Assembly: GCA_023390335.1 (NCBI GenBank)
Contig: JAEWCZ010000053.1
Coordinates: 1-64,000 of the forward strand
Direction: 5' to 3'
Source: Bacillota bacterium
GTDB taxonomy: Bacteria; Bacillota; Clostridia; Acetivibrionales; DSM-1351
Length of the DNA: 64,000 nt
In this document: positions 25,308 through 34,781 of the stretch, piece after piece
Position numbering within the stretch: the first letter of the stretch is position 1
Layout of the letters: each line of letters starts with the position of its first letter
The notes under the pieces: model-generated
Told to the model about the DNA's origin: nothing
The model's input: only the letters and a program-made list of their open reading frames with translations
Database searches by the model: none
Position numbers and translations under genes: made by a program

Positions 25308-25325
25308 AAAGGCTGTACAACCTTT
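25308..25325. promoter_or_regulatory. Operator-like inverted repeat at the PFOR promoter
   Basis: AAAGG-C-TGTACA-A-CCTTT is an 18-bp near-perfect palindrome (one symmetric mismatch pair) whose right end overlaps the -35 hexamer of the PFOR promoter. A second partial dyad TTGTATACAA (25287-25296) lies a little upstream. No known regulator consensus was matched with confidence. Confidence 0.4.
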
Positions 25326-25351
25326 ACAAATGGGCAAAAAAATGATAGAAT
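25323..25351 (+). promoter_or_regulatory. Candidate PFOR promoter
   Basis: TTTACA (25323-25328), a 17-bp spacer and TAGAAT (25346-25351) end about 45 bp before the start codon. Confidence 0.5.
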
Positions 25352-25395
25352 ATGTCGTTGAAAAGTGTTTTTAGTTATTAAGGAGGTAAGTTAAA

Positions 25396-28300
25396 ATGTC
25401 AAGACATAAACAATCGATGGATGGAAATACAGCTGCCGCACATGTATCCTATGCGTTTACTGATGTTGCTGCTATATACCCAATCACACCTTCAAGCCCA
25501 ATGGCCGATTCTGTTGACCAATGGTCTGCTGCAGGTAGGGAAAATATTTTTGGTAGTCAGGTTAAAGTTGTTGAACTTCAGTCTGAAGCAGGAGCTGCGG
25601 GAACTGTTCATGGTTCTTTAGCTGCAGGTGCTCTTACAACAACATTCACAGCTTCACAAGGTCTTCTTTTGATGATTCCTAACATGTACAAAATCGCAGG
25701 CGAATTACTTCCTAGCGTATTCCACGTTTCCGCACGTACAGTTTCTACACATGCTTTGAACATCTTTGGTGATCACAGTGACGTATATGCTTGCCGTCAA
25801 ACAGGTTTTGCAATGTTAGCTGAATCAAATCCACAGGAAGTAATGGATTTGAGTGCAGTTGCACATCTTGCAACCCTTGAAGGAAAAGTTCCTTTTATAA
25901 ACTTCTTTGATGGTTTCCGTACTTCCCACGAAGTTCAGAAAATCGAAACATGGGATTACGCAGACTTAAAAGAAATGTGCAATATGGATGCAGTAAAGGA
26001 TTTCCGTGAGCATGCTTTAAACCCTGAAAAGCCATCAATGCGTGGTTCACATGAAAATGGAGATATATTCTTCCAGCACCGTGAAGCATGTAACACTGAA
26101 TATGATAAATTACCCGCTGTTGTTGAAAAATACATGGCTAAGGTAAATGCTAAACTGGGTACAAATTATGATTTATTCAATTACTACGGAGCACCAGATG
26201 CTGACCGTGTTATTGTAGCTATGGGTTCATTCTGCGATGTAGCTGAAGAAGTAGTTGACTACTTGACAGCTGCAGGTGAAAAAGTTGGTCTTATCAAGGT
26301 TCGTTTGTATCGTCCTTGGGTTTCCAGCAGTTTGCTTAAGGTTCTTCCAAAAACAGCAAAGAAAGTAGCTGTTCTTGACCGTACAAAAGAACCAGGAGCA
26401 TTGGGCGAACCATTATACCTTGATGTTGCTACAACTCTTCGCGAAGCAGGACTTAATGATATAGTTGTAACTAATGGCCGTTATGGTCTGGGTTCAAAGG
26501 ATACTCCTCCTTCTTCAGTATTTGCAGTATTTACTGAACTGAAAAAGGATGCTCCTAAGCCACGTTTCACATTAGGTATTGTAGATGATGTTACACATTT
26601 AAGCTTACCTGAAATCAAGCCAGCTCCTATAACTGCAGCAGCAGGTACTGTTGAATGTAAGTTCTGGGGTCTTGGTGGAGATGGAACTGTTGGTGCTAAC
26701 AAGAATTCAACTAAGATTATCGGTGACCACACTGATAAATATATTCAAGCATATTTCCAATACGACTCAAAGAAAACAGGTGGTGTAACTATTTCTCACC
26801 TTAGATTCGGTGATAAGCCAATCAAGAGTCCATATTACATAAATCAGGCTGACTTTGTTGCATGTCACAACCCATCATACGTTGTTAAGGGATTCAAGAT
26901 GGTTCAGGATGTTAAGCCAGGCGGAATCTTCATGATCAACTGTCAATGGTCTGATGAAGAATTAGATACTAAATTGAACGCTGCTGCAAAGAAATATATT
27001 GCAGATAACAATATTCAGTTATATACAATCAACGCTATAGATAAGGCAATGGAAATTGGTATGGGTAAACGTACCAACACAATCCTTCAATCAGCATTCT
27101 TCAAACTGGCAAACGTAATGCCAATTGATGAAGCTATTAAATTTATGAAGGAAGCTGCTAAGAAGTCTTACGGTAAGAAGGGTGACGCTATTGTAGAAAT
27201 GAACTACAAAGCTATTGATGCTGGAGTAAGTGCACTTCATAAAGTTGAAGTTCCTGCTTCATGGTCAAATCCTGAAGCTGATCCTGCAGTAACTGAACTC
27301 GCAGGTCGTCCTGAATTAGTTGATATGGTTAAGACTCTGCTTAACCCAATAGCATTAATGGATGGTGATAGCCTCCCAGTATCTGCTTTCGCTAGTATTG
27401 CAGACGGACAGTTTGAACAGGGTGCTTCTGCATATGAAAAGCGTGGTACAGCAGTATTAGTTCCAGAATGGGATGCAAAAGCTTGTATCCAATGTAATCA
27501 GTGTGCATTTGTATGTTCACATGCAACTATTCGTCCATTTATGCTCAGTGAAGATGAAATAAAAGCGGCACCTGCTAATATTAAATTAGCTGATACTAAG
27601 CCAAAAGCTAGTGAATACAAGTACACTATGAGCGTATCTCCTTTAGATTGTATGGGTTGTGGTGAATGTGTAACAGTATGTCTTGCTAAGGAAAAAGCTA
27701 TAAAGATGGTACCTCAGGAATCCCAAGCTGAAGAACAGCCAGTATTTGATTACTTGGTTGCAAACGTTGGAAAGAAACCTGGAATGCCTGCAGATACTAC
27801 TGTTAAGGGTTCACAGTTCAATCAACCACTTCTCGAATTCTCAGGAAGCTGCGCTGGATGTGCTGAAACATCATACGCTCGTCTGGTAACTCAGTTGTTC
27901 GGTGAACAAATGTATATTTCAAATGCTACAGGATGTTCTTCAATATGGGGTGGTCCTGCTGCTGCAAGTCCATATACAGTAAATAAGGATTCAAAAATGG
28001 GTCCTGCATGGTCAAACTCATTGTTTGAAGATAACGCTGAGCATGGTTACGGTATGCAGTTGGGACAGAAAGTTCTCCGTGATCAGGCGATAGCTAAGAT
28101 TGAAAAACTTGCTGCATCTGATAAGGCTTCTGATGAATTAAAAGCTGTTATAGCTAAATTCATTGAAACAAAGGATATGACAAGAGAAAACACACCTGCT
28201 GCTAAGGCATTGATTGCAGAACTCGAAAAAGTTGCTGCTGCAGGATGTGATCTTTCTAAGGAAATCCTTGAAAAGAAACAGTACCTTGCAAAGAAATCTG

Positions 28301-28947
28301 TATGGATTCTCGGTGGTGACGGATGGGCATATGATATCGGATTCGGTGGACTTGACCATGTACTCGCTTCAGGAGAAAATGTAAACGTTATGGTATTCGA
28401 TACAGAAATGTACTCAAATACAGGCGGACAGTTATCAAAGGCATCAAACATCGGTGAAGTTTGTCAGTTTGCTGCAGCTGGTAAGGATATAGGCAAGAAG
28501 AGTCTTGCTGAAATCGCTATGAGCTATGGTTACGTGTACGTAGCACAGATTGCTCTCGGTGCAAATCCAAATCAAACTATTAAAGTTATTGCTGAAGCAG
28601 AAGCTTATAACGGACCTTCATTGATTATCGGTTACGCTCCTTGTGAACTTCACGGAGTTAAGGGTGGTATGAACCACTGTCAGGATGAAATGAAGAAGGC
28701 TGTTGCTTCCGGCTACTGGAACCTCTTCTCATTCAACCCTGCTTTAAAAGCAGAAGGAAAGAATCCGTTTACTTTGACATCTAAGCCAGGTGACGGAACA
28801 TATCAGGAATTCTTGAACAACGAAACACGTTATACTCGTTTACAGCGTGCATTCCCTGATCGTGCGGAAAAACTCTTCCAAGAATCAGAGAAAGCTGCTA
28901 ATGAACGTTATGAACATTTATTAAAGTTGGTAGAACTTTATAAATAA
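25396..28947 (+). CDS. nifJ: Pyruvate:ferredoxin (flavodoxin) oxidoreductase
   Basis: PFOR oxidises pyruvate with CoA to acetyl-CoA, CO2 and reduced ferredoxin, the central step of clostridial fermentation. The single-chain enzyme of 1183 residues has all domains in order. The N-terminal domain I has YPITPSSPMAD, followed by the transketolase-C-like domain. The two-cluster ferredoxin domain has CIQCNQCAFVC from Cys697 and CMGCGECVTVC from Cys752. The TPP-binding domain has the GSCAGCAET cluster ligands and GDGWAYDIGFGG with YSNTGGQ. A strong AAGGAGG lies before the ATG, and codon choice favours a highly expressed gene. It is monocistronic. Confidence 0.97.
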   Translation: MSRHKQSMDGNTAAAHVSYAFTDVAAIYPITPSSPMADSVDQWSAAGRENIFGSQVKVVELQSEAGAAGTVHGSLAAGALTTTFTASQGLLLMIPNMYKIAGELLPSVFHVSARTVSTHALNIFGDHSDVYACRQTGFAMLAESNPQEVMDLSAVAHLATLEGKVPFINFFDGFRTSHEVQKIETWDYADLKEMCNMDAVKDFREHALNPEKPSMRGSHENGDIFFQHREACNTEYDKLPAVVEKYMAKVNAKLGTNYDLFNYYGAPDADRVIVAMGSFCDVAEEVVDYLTAAGEKVGLIKVRLYRPWVSSSLLKVLPKTAKKVAVLDRTKEPGALGEPLYLDVATTLREAGLNDIVVTNGRYGLGSKDTPPSSVFAVFTELKKDAPKPRFTLGIVDDVTHLSLPEIKPAPITAAAGTVECKFWGLGGDGTVGANKNSTKIIGDHTDKYIQAYFQYDSKKTGGVTISHLRFGDKPIKSPYYINQADFVACHNPSYVVKGFKMVQDVKPGGIFMINCQWSDEELDTKLNAAAKKYIADNNIQLYTINAIDKAMEIGMGKRTNTILQSAFFKLANVMPIDEAIKFMKEAAKKSYGKKGDAIVEMNYKAIDAGVSALHKVEVPASWSNPEADPAVTELAGRPELVDMVKTLLNPIALMDGDSLPVSAFASIADGQFEQGASAYEKRGTAVLVPEWDAKACIQCNQCAFVCSHATIRPFMLSEDEIKAAPANIKLADTKPKASEYKYTMSVSPLDCMGCGECVTVCLAKEKAIKMVPQESQAEEQPVFDYLVANVGKKPGMPADTTVKGSQFNQPLLEFSGSCAGCAETSYARLVTQLFGEQMYISNATGCSSIWGGPAAASPYTVNKDSKMGPAWSNSLFEDNAEHGYGMQLGQKVLRDQAIAKIEKLAASDKASDELKAVIAKFIETKDMTRENTPAAKALIAELEKVAAAGCDLSKEILEKKQYLAKKSVWILGGDGWAYDIGFGGLDHVLASGENVNVMVFDTEMYSNTGGQLSKASNIGEVCQFAAAGKDIGKKSLAEIAMSYGYVYVAQIALGANPNQTIKVIAEAEAYNGPSLIIGYAPCELHGVKGGMNHCQDEMKKAVASGYWNLFSFNPALKAEGKNPFTLTSKPGDGTYQEFLNNETRYTRLQRAFPDRAEKLFQESEKAANERYEHLLKLVELYK

Positions 28948-28967
28948 TATAGTTTAAAAAGTTTAGA

Positions 28968-28999
28968 GCCCGTCGGATAATGAGTCCGGCGGGTTTTTT
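28968..28999 (+). terminator. PFOR terminator
   Basis: GC-rich nine-base arms (28968-28976, 28986-28994, two wobble pairs) are followed by TTTTTT. Confidence 0.88.
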
Positions 29000-29074
29000 C
29001 ATATTTTTAAGATTATTGGTTGTATGAATTCAAAGGATTAAGATAACACTTTTACAATGGGGTGAAAGGGTTAT

Positions 29075-30268
29075 ATGAAAAACTTATATAAGAAATCTGT
29101 TTTAGCCTTGATTCTTATAACAACAATACTTAAACTTATACTGATTTTTAAGTATCCAGAGGCATTATCCGTTCACAGTGATGATATAAATTATTATATG
29201 AGTGCAGTTTACTTTTTAAAGAGAGGAGTTCTTACTTACAGAACTTTTAGCGAAGCTACGGTTTTTATAATGCCATTATACCCGATTTTTATTAGTGGGG
29301 TATTAAAGATATTCGGAATCGGATTTTGGGGATTACAGGCTGTAAGAATAATTCAAACAGGGCTTTCTGTATTGAGTATTCTGTTTGTGTACTTAACCGC
29401 CAAAAAATTATTTAATAAAAAGGCAGGATTGATATCAGCCGGGATATTTTCTTTTTATCCTCCCAATCTGATAACACCGGGATATATTCTTACAGAGTGT
29501 CTTTTTACTTTTATTCTATTGGCTTTAATATATTTTTCATTCAAATTTGCTGATAATCTTAGTATTTCAAAGGCTGCTATTCTAAGCGTAATATGGATAA
29601 TTGAAGTTTTTTGCAGACCAACTGTGTTATTTTACCCTTGCTTCTTTTTACTTTATATTTTTATTAATAAATATTATAGGCTATCAAAATGTATAAAGTT
29701 TGGTATTACAATGGCTTTAATATTTATATTGTTCGCACTTCCGTGGTGGGTACGGAATTATAATGAATATCAAACTTTTATTCCATTAACGGCATCAAGT
29801 GGCAATCCGCTTTTGCAGGGCACATACATTAACTACATACAAACTTCTGAGAATATAACGAACTATGAGCCTGGAAAAACAGCTCTTGAGACAGACAATA
29901 TAGAAAGCAATGTAGCGTTACAAAGAATCCGGGATGGGTTTAAAAATCATTTCATAAAGTATTTATTTTGGTATACACTGGGAAAGTCCTTTTACTTTTG
30001 GGCACTTCCTTTCTATTGGATTGATGTAATGGGTATCAGTTATTGGTTAGCAGTAATTTATCACATCTTTATTTTAATTACCGCTATTTATGCCGTTATT
30101 AAAAGCGCAAAAGAGAAGCTTTTTATGAAATACAGCCTTATTGTCTTTATTTCGGTGTACTTTAATTTTGTTCACTGTATATATATGTCCTTTGATAGGT
30201 ACGCTTACCCTATTATAGGAGTCTTGTGCATTTATTGCGGATCGGTATTGGTAAGAACTAAAATATAA
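29075..30268 (+). CDS. GT39/GT83-like membrane glycosyltransferase
   Basis: This polytopic protein of 397 residues has about ten hydrophobic helices. After the first helix comes a loop with SVHSDDINYYMSAVYFLKRG; the acidic pair fits the catalytic Asp region of ArnT/PMT (GT-C) enzymes, which use polyprenyl-phosphate sugars. Later loops contain RPTVLFYP and WWVRNYNEYQTF, seen in the same superfamily. The acceptor is unknown. The next gene is CotS-like, so a spore-coat or surface sugar role is possible. GGGTGAAAGGG precedes the ATG. Confidence 0.75.
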   Translation: MKNLYKKSVLALILITTILKLILIFKYPEALSVHSDDINYYMSAVYFLKRGVLTYRTFSEATVFIMPLYPIFISGVLKIFGIGFWGLQAVRIIQTGLSVLSILFVYLTAKKLFNKKAGLISAGIFSFYPPNLITPGYILTECLFTFILLALIYFSFKFADNLSISKAAILSVIWIIEVFCRPTVLFYPCFFLLYIFINKYYRLSKCIKFGITMALIFILFALPWWVRNYNEYQTFIPLTASSGNPLLQGTYINYIQTSENITNYEPGKTALETDNIESNVALQRIRDGFKNHFIKYLFWYTLGKSFYFWALPFYWIDVMGISYWLAVIYHIFILITAIYAVIKSAKEKLFMKYSLIVFISVYFNFVHCIYMSFDRYAYPIIGVLCIYCGSVLVRTKI

Positions 30269-30425
30269 AAACAAGTTTTAATTCTACAAATCGCATACTT
30301 TTCATATAATCTAGTATCACATTTTGCTTAATAGTATTTTTATGCTGAAAAGATATCATTATTAAATAAAATGTACACGCTGTTAAAGTCAGCATTACGG
30401 GCAAAAACAGCTCTTGGAGGGCATT

Positions 30426-31409
30426 ATGAGTGAATTTGAAAAGGAACTGCAATTAAATTACAATCTTAAAATCAAAAATTTAAATAACTTTAGGGATATG
30501 TTTCTGGCCGACACAGATACTGGTAGGAAACTTGTAAAAATATCATCGGTTAAACAGGAAAGAATTAATTTCATAGGGGAAGTAAAAGAACATTTGTTTA
30601 GTAAAGGTTTTATACATATTGATAGAAATATCCCCACTATTAAAGGCGACTATTGCATGCAGTTTAATGACCAAACCGTTTATATAACTGAGTATATAGA
30701 AGGAAGAGAATGTAATCTTGATAACAGAGAGGAAACAATGGGATGTGCAGGCCTGCTTGCTAAAATGCATAGGTCATCCTATGGTTTTGTGTGCTCGGAA
30801 AATAGCTATGGAAGAAGTGAGCTTGGGAGGATGCCGGGTAGCTATAGAAAACGTTTGGATGAGATTAAGAAGCTTAAAAAGAATGCTCAGAAGGGAAGAA
30901 TGAAATTTGACAATCTGGTAACTAAGAATATAGATTATTTCTATGAGGTTGGCGAAAAGGCATTAAACTTGCTTCTTGCATCTGATTACTACGAACTTGT
31001 GGAAGACACTCAGCAAAACAGAACTATTTCTCACCATGATTTTAACCATCATAATATCTACTTGCAGAATGATGAGATGTTTCTGATTAATTTTGAATAC
31101 TGCTGCTATGATTTAAAAGTCTATGACCTGGTTAATCTTCTAAGAAGGAAAATGAGAAAATGTAACTGGGATATAAGAGAAGCAGCCGTTATACTAAATG
31201 AATACAGTCGGTATGAACCACTGAGCGGTAGCGATATGAATCTCATGAAAATTATGCTTATGTTTCCTCAAAAATTCTGGCGGGTAATAAATAAGTATTA
31301 CAATAGCAGGAAAAGTTGGTCGGAACAAAGTTATCTGCTTAGAATACAGGAAGTTATTGATGAGGCTCAGTGCCACAGAATTTTTTTGGAGAAATTTAAT
31401 GCATTATAA
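30426..31409 (+). CDS. CotS-family spore coat protein (aminoglycoside phosphotransferase fold)
   Basis: The 327-residue protein has the APH/choline-kinase fold typical of the CotS/YutH/YsxE group. It has an N-terminal lobe with KLVKISSVKQER and a catalytic loop ISHHDFNHHNIYL (H-x-D-x-x-x-x-N) near residue 202. The metal-binding motif reads LINFEYCCYDLKVYD, where the usual D of the I-D-F-E/D motif is Asn, so enzymatic activity is doubtful. Clostridial members are spore-coat proteins. The ATG at 30426 was chosen over a TTG at 30414 because GGAGG sits between them. Confidence 0.75.
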   Translation: MSEFEKELQLNYNLKIKNLNNFRDMFLADTDTGRKLVKISSVKQERINFIGEVKEHLFSKGFIHIDRNIPTIKGDYCMQFNDQTVYITEYIEGRECNLDNREETMGCAGLLAKMHRSSYGFVCSENSYGRSELGRMPGSYRKRLDEIKKLKKNAQKGRMKFDNLVTKNIDYFYEVGEKALNLLLASDYYELVEDTQQNRTISHHDFNHHNIYLQNDEMFLINFEYCCYDLKVYDLVNLLRRKMRKCNWDIREAAVILNEYSRYEPLSGSDMNLMKIMLMFPQKFWRVINKYYNSRKSWSEQSYLLRIQEVIDEAQCHRIFLEKFNAL

Positions 31410-31430
31410 AAACCCACTTATAAATAAAAA

Positions 31431-31454
31431 ATAGCCGACCATTTGGCCGGCTAT
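31431..31454. terminator. Bidirectional terminator between cotS-like gene and anti-sigma gene
   Basis: ATAGCCG/CGGCTAT arms with inner CC/GG pairs separate two convergent genes. A-rich sequence on the left gives a T run for the minus-strand transcript. Confidence 0.6.
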
Positions 31455-31465
31455 AAATATATCTA

Positions 31466-32383
31466 CTATTTCTGTGTAGCCATAAAATCTTTTGCAAATT
31501 CTATAGACTTTTCCTTAGATAGAGGTTCTTCAGTAGGATGTGTGAAAAATTCATAATTAATTCCATTTAATTCCCATGAAAGCTTGAAGGACTTCTCTAG
31601 AGTTGGTTTTGAGGTCAAATCGTAAGAAGTCATATCATGAATATCACGTTTTAGCGGATACAATGGTTCTGTAGACTTTATCCACATACCTTTAATATCT
31701 CCTATATTCACTTCTTCTACTGTTGTATTTTTATCCGGGTCAAATTTTAAATTTTTTGCCGGGGAAGTTGCGATGGCTACGGATGAATTATCTTTAACAT
31801 AAGTGCCTAATGTAAATCTTACAGGCTTGTATTCAGATAATTTGGACAAAACATCATTGTTTTCAACAGCTTTCAACATCATTTGATAGGTTTTAGTGTC
31901 TAAATTATATGGAACATTTTTACAACGAACAACTAACGACTTGTAACTTAAGATTGCATCACCAACTTGTTTTGGATAACTAATTTTATAACCAACTTTT
32001 TTTGATATTTCTGAATCATCTAAATTAGTATTTGCCCCTATATTATAATTTAAATAAACTTCACTTGCAGGCTTTTGAACAATTTCACCGGTATCATCAT
32101 CCTGCACAAATATCATCTTTACAGTATCAAGAGCATTTAATGCGACAGCACGTATTGTTGCTGAAGTACTGATTAGTACTGTGCACACACACAACAGAGA
32201 ACACATAGAAATCGCTACAGTTTTTTTGAAATTAATATAGTTAAACCTGTACGTTTTAATTTTGCTCCCCTCACTATTTAGGAGTTTTGCCTCTAAATCC
32301 GAATAACTCTTATCAACATCAATATTATCAGGGCATATCTGATCGTTAATGGAATTTTTTATTAATAAATCAAATTCATTCAT
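31466..32383 (-). CDS. Putative anti-sigma factor, membrane-anchored
   Basis: The 305-residue protein has a cytoplasmic N-terminal part of about 50 residues, one membrane helix (about 53-73, TVAISMCSLLCVCTVLI) and a large outer domain with ISYPKQ and NGINYEFFTHPT. The outer part resembles the DUF4367/DUF4179-type sensor domains of clostridial anti-sigma factors. Its start lies 4 bp after the stop of the sigma gene, so the two are cotranscribed. No zinc-binding H-x-x-x-C-x-x-C (ZAS) motif is visible at the N terminus, so the sigma-binding mode is not obvious. Confidence 0.65.
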   Translation of the reverse strand: MNEFDLLIKNSINDQICPDNIDVDKSYSDLEAKLLNSEGSKIKTYRFNYINFKKTVAISMCSLLCVCTVLISTSATIRAVALNALDTVKMIFVQDDDTGEIVQKPASEVYLNYNIGANTNLDDSEISKKVGYKISYPKQVGDAILSYKSLVVRCKNVPYNLDTKTYQMMLKAVENNDVLSKLSEYKPVRFTLGTYVKDNSSVAIATSPAKNLKFDPDKNTTVEEVNIGDIKGMWIKSTEPLYPLKRDIHDMTSYDLTSKPTLEKSFKLSWELNGINYEFFTHPTEEPLSKEKSIEFAKDFMATQK

Positions 32384-32387
32384 ATCC

Positions 32388-32966
32388 TCAAGCCTCCATT
32401 CTTTTTAAATCCAAGGGTTTAATAGAGCTAACATAATATGGCGAGAGCTCGTTTTGAAGAATCTTTCGAGCTTTGAACAGACGAGATTTTACTGTTCCTT
32501 CAAAACAACCTAAAACCTTGGAGATTTCTTTTATAGACATATCATTGTAGTAATGCAGGATTAGCACTGTTTTAAGGGGAAGTTTTAATGACTTTATTGC
32601 TTGTTGCAAAAGTAGCTTATTACAAAGAGAGTCCACAGAATTATCCAGAGTGCTTTGATTTACTTCAGGTGAAGAAATTTCATCGTTAAAGTTTTCTAAG
32701 CTTGACTTTTTTGTCTTTGCCATTTTCCAGCTTTCCCTTACTACAATCCTATAGAACCATGTATTAAAAGCTCCCGGTTCTTTTAAATACTTTATGGATT
32801 TGTAACAAATAAGGAAAGCTTCCTGGACAATATCTTCGGCTAATCCCTTTTGCCCGGAGATAATATAGGCAGTTCCAAAGGCTTTTGTAAAATATAGCTT
32901 ATAGAGTTCTTCGAAACATTCCATATCGCCCAGCTGGCACCGACGTATAATGTCATCTATCTGCAA
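32388..32966 (-). CDS. ECF RNA polymerase sigma factor
   Basis: This extracytoplasmic-function sigma factor has 192 residues when started at the TTG at 32966, which follows AAAGGAGATG directly; ATG starts further up overlap this site. Region 2 contains ELYKLYFTKAFGTAYIISGQ, EDIVQEAFLICYKSI and FNTWFYRIVV. Region 4 contains LKTVLILHYYNDMSIKEIS and the helix-turn-helix VLGCFEGTVKSRLFKAR. It pairs with the downstream membrane protein, the usual sigma/anti-sigma arrangement. What it responds to is unknown. Confidence 0.9.
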   Translation of the reverse strand: MQIDDIIRRCQLGDMECFEELYKLYFTKAFGTAYIISGQKGLAEDIVQEAFLICYKSIKYLKEPGAFNTWFYRIVVRESWKMAKTKKSSLENFNDEISSPEVNQSTLDNSVDSLCNKLLLQQAIKSLKLPLKTVLILHYYNDMSIKEISKVLGCFEGTVKSRLFKARKILQNELSPYYVSSIKPLDLKRMEA

Positions 32967-33015
32967 GTGCTCATCTCCTTTCATTTTGCGTTTTGTGTTA
33001 ACACATAATATAAGA

Positions 33016-33039
33016 GACTGAATCAATAGAATAAGTTCA
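33016..33039 (-). promoter_or_regulatory. Possible ECF-type autoregulated promoter
   Basis: The minus strand has TGAAC (33035-33039), 16 bp, then GTC (33016-33018), about 50 bp before the sigma gene start. TGAAC-N16-GTC resembles promoters read by Bacillus ECF factors, which often control their own genes. The match is short. Confidence 0.35.
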
Positions 33040-33065
33040 CGGTTTTGAATAAAAAATGAAAAAAT

Positions 33066-33093
33066 TAGACCGGCTCCTTGATGGGCCGGTCTA
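33066..33093 (-). terminator. fhs terminator
   Basis: Nine-base perfect arms 33066-33074 and 33085-33093 are followed on the minus strand by ATTTTTTCATTTTTT. Confidence 0.88.
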
Positions 33094-33110
33094 GAAAGTT
33101 CATATTTTAT

Positions 33111-34781
33111 TTAGAATAGTCCTGTAATAACGCCTGTCTCATCTATGTCAATTCTCTCTGCTGCCGGTACTTTAGGTAGTCCTGGCATAGTCATTATATC
33201 TCCTGTAAGTACTACTATAAATCCGGCCCCTGCTGAAATTCGAACCTCTTTTACTGTAACATCAAAATCTTGAGGTCTACCAAGAAGTACTGGATTGTCA
33301 GACAAAGAATATTGAGTCTTTGCCATACAGATTGGAAGTTTGTCCAGACCCATTTGTTCTATTTTAGCAATAGATTTTTCTGCAGCGGCATTATAAATAA
33401 CATTCCTGCCGCCGTAAACTTTTGATACTATCTGCTGCACCTTTTCTTTTATAGGGAGTTTTTCATCATAAATAGGAGCAAAATTGGAAACTGTAGAATC
33501 AGTAAGAGCTACAAGTTTTTCTGCCAGTTCTACACCACCTTGTCCGCCCTTTAAAAATACATCTGAAAATGCAACCTCAACACCCATAGAGGTGCACTTA
33601 TCATGAACTAGTTGGATTTCAGCCTCGGTGTCGGTATCAAAATGATTAATGGCAACCATAACTGGTACACCAAACTGTTTAAGATTTTCGATATGCTTTT
33701 CAGCATTTGCAAAACCTTTGGATAACGCTTCTACATTTTCTTCTTTAAGATTTTCTTTTTTTACACCACCGTTATATTTCAAGGCCCTTATCGTAGCCAC
33801 AAGAATAACTGCATCTGGTTTAAAACCTGCAAATCTGCATTTTATGTCAAAGAATTTCTCTGCCCCAAGGTCAGCACCGAAACCTGCTTCGGTAATAACG
33901 TAGTCAGCCAGTTTTAGTGCAAGTTTTGTAGCTGAGATACTATTACATCCGTGTGCAATATTTGCAAAAGGACCACCGTGCATTAAAGCTGGGGTTCCTT
34001 CCAGAGTCTGAACTAGATTTGGTTTTATAGCATCTTTTAACAATAGAGTCATTGCACCGTCAACCTTCAAATCATGTGCTGTAACAGGATTACCTTCGTA
34101 TGTGTAGCCGATAATAATACGTCCCAGTCTGTTTTTTAAATCAGTAATATCAAGAGCAAGGCAGAGTATTGCCATTATTTCCGAGGCAACAGTGATATTG
34201 AAGCCGTCTTCTCTTGGGACTCCGTTTATTTTTCCACCAAGTCCTACAATTACGTTTCTCAAAGCTCTGTCATTCATATCCATACAGCGCTTCCAGACAA
34301 TTTGCCGGGGATCAATATTTAATGTATTTCCCTGTTGAAGATGGTTGTCTATAGCGGCCGAAAGCAAATTGTTTGCTGCTGTAATAGCATGCATGTCACC
34401 TGTAAAGTGAAGGTTAATGTCTTCCATAGGGACAACCTGGGCATAGCCACCTCCTGCAGCACCTCCCTTAATACCCATTACAGGGCCCAATGAAGGCTCT
34501 CTTAATGCTATAACTGCACTTTTGCCAATTTTAGCCATAGCTTGTCCAAGACCAACAGTAGTTGTTGTTTTTCCTTCTCCTGCTGGAGTAGGGTTTATAG
34601 CAGTTACAAGAACAAGCTTTCCGTCCTCTTTATCCTTTACCTTGTCCCATAGCTTATCTGATAACTTGGCTTTGTAATTACCATAGAACTCAAGATCTTC
34701 GGTATCAATACCAAGAATTTCTGCAATATCTGCAATATGTTGCATCTTACATCCCTGAGCAATTTGTATATCAGTTTGCAC
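33111..34781 (-). CDS. fhs: Formate-tetrahydrofolate ligase
   Basis: The enzyme joins formate to tetrahydrofolate using ATP, giving 10-formyl-THF for purine synthesis and one-carbon metabolism. A GTG start at 34781, with GGAAGGGG upstream, gives 556 residues, the family's length. The longer frame to 34847 adds 22 hydrophobic residues without likeness. Motifs are NPTPAGEGKTTTTVGLGQAM (ATP site), REPSLGPVMGIKGGAAGGGYAQV and GTPALMHGGPFANIAHG. It stands alone between the ECF pair and divergent yabG-like and veg genes. By itself it does not prove the Wood-Ljungdahl pathway. Confidence 0.96.
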   Translation of the reverse strand: MQTDIQIAQGCKMQHIADIAEILGIDTEDLEFYGNYKAKLSDKLWDKVKDKEDGKLVLVTAINPTPAGEGKTTTTVGLGQAMAKIGKSAVIALREPSLGPVMGIKGGAAGGGYAQVVPMEDINLHFTGDMHAITAANNLLSAAIDNHLQQGNTLNIDPRQIVWKRCMDMNDRALRNVIVGLGGKINGVPREDGFNITVASEIMAILCLALDITDLKNRLGRIIIGYTYEGNPVTAHDLKVDGAMTLLLKDAIKPNLVQTLEGTPALMHGGPFANIAHGCNSISATKLALKLADYVITEAGFGADLGAEKFFDIKCRFAGFKPDAVILVATIRALKYNGGVKKENLKEENVEALSKGFANAEKHIENLKQFGVPVMVAINHFDTDTEAEIQLVHDKCTSMGVEVAFSDVFLKGGQGGVELAEKLVALTDSTVSNFAPIYDEKLPIKEKVQQIVSKVYGGRNVIYNAAAEKSIAKIEQMGLDKLPICMAKTQYSLSDNPVLLGRPQDFDVTVKEVRISAGAGFIVVLTGDIMTMPGLPKVPAAERIDIDETGVITGLF

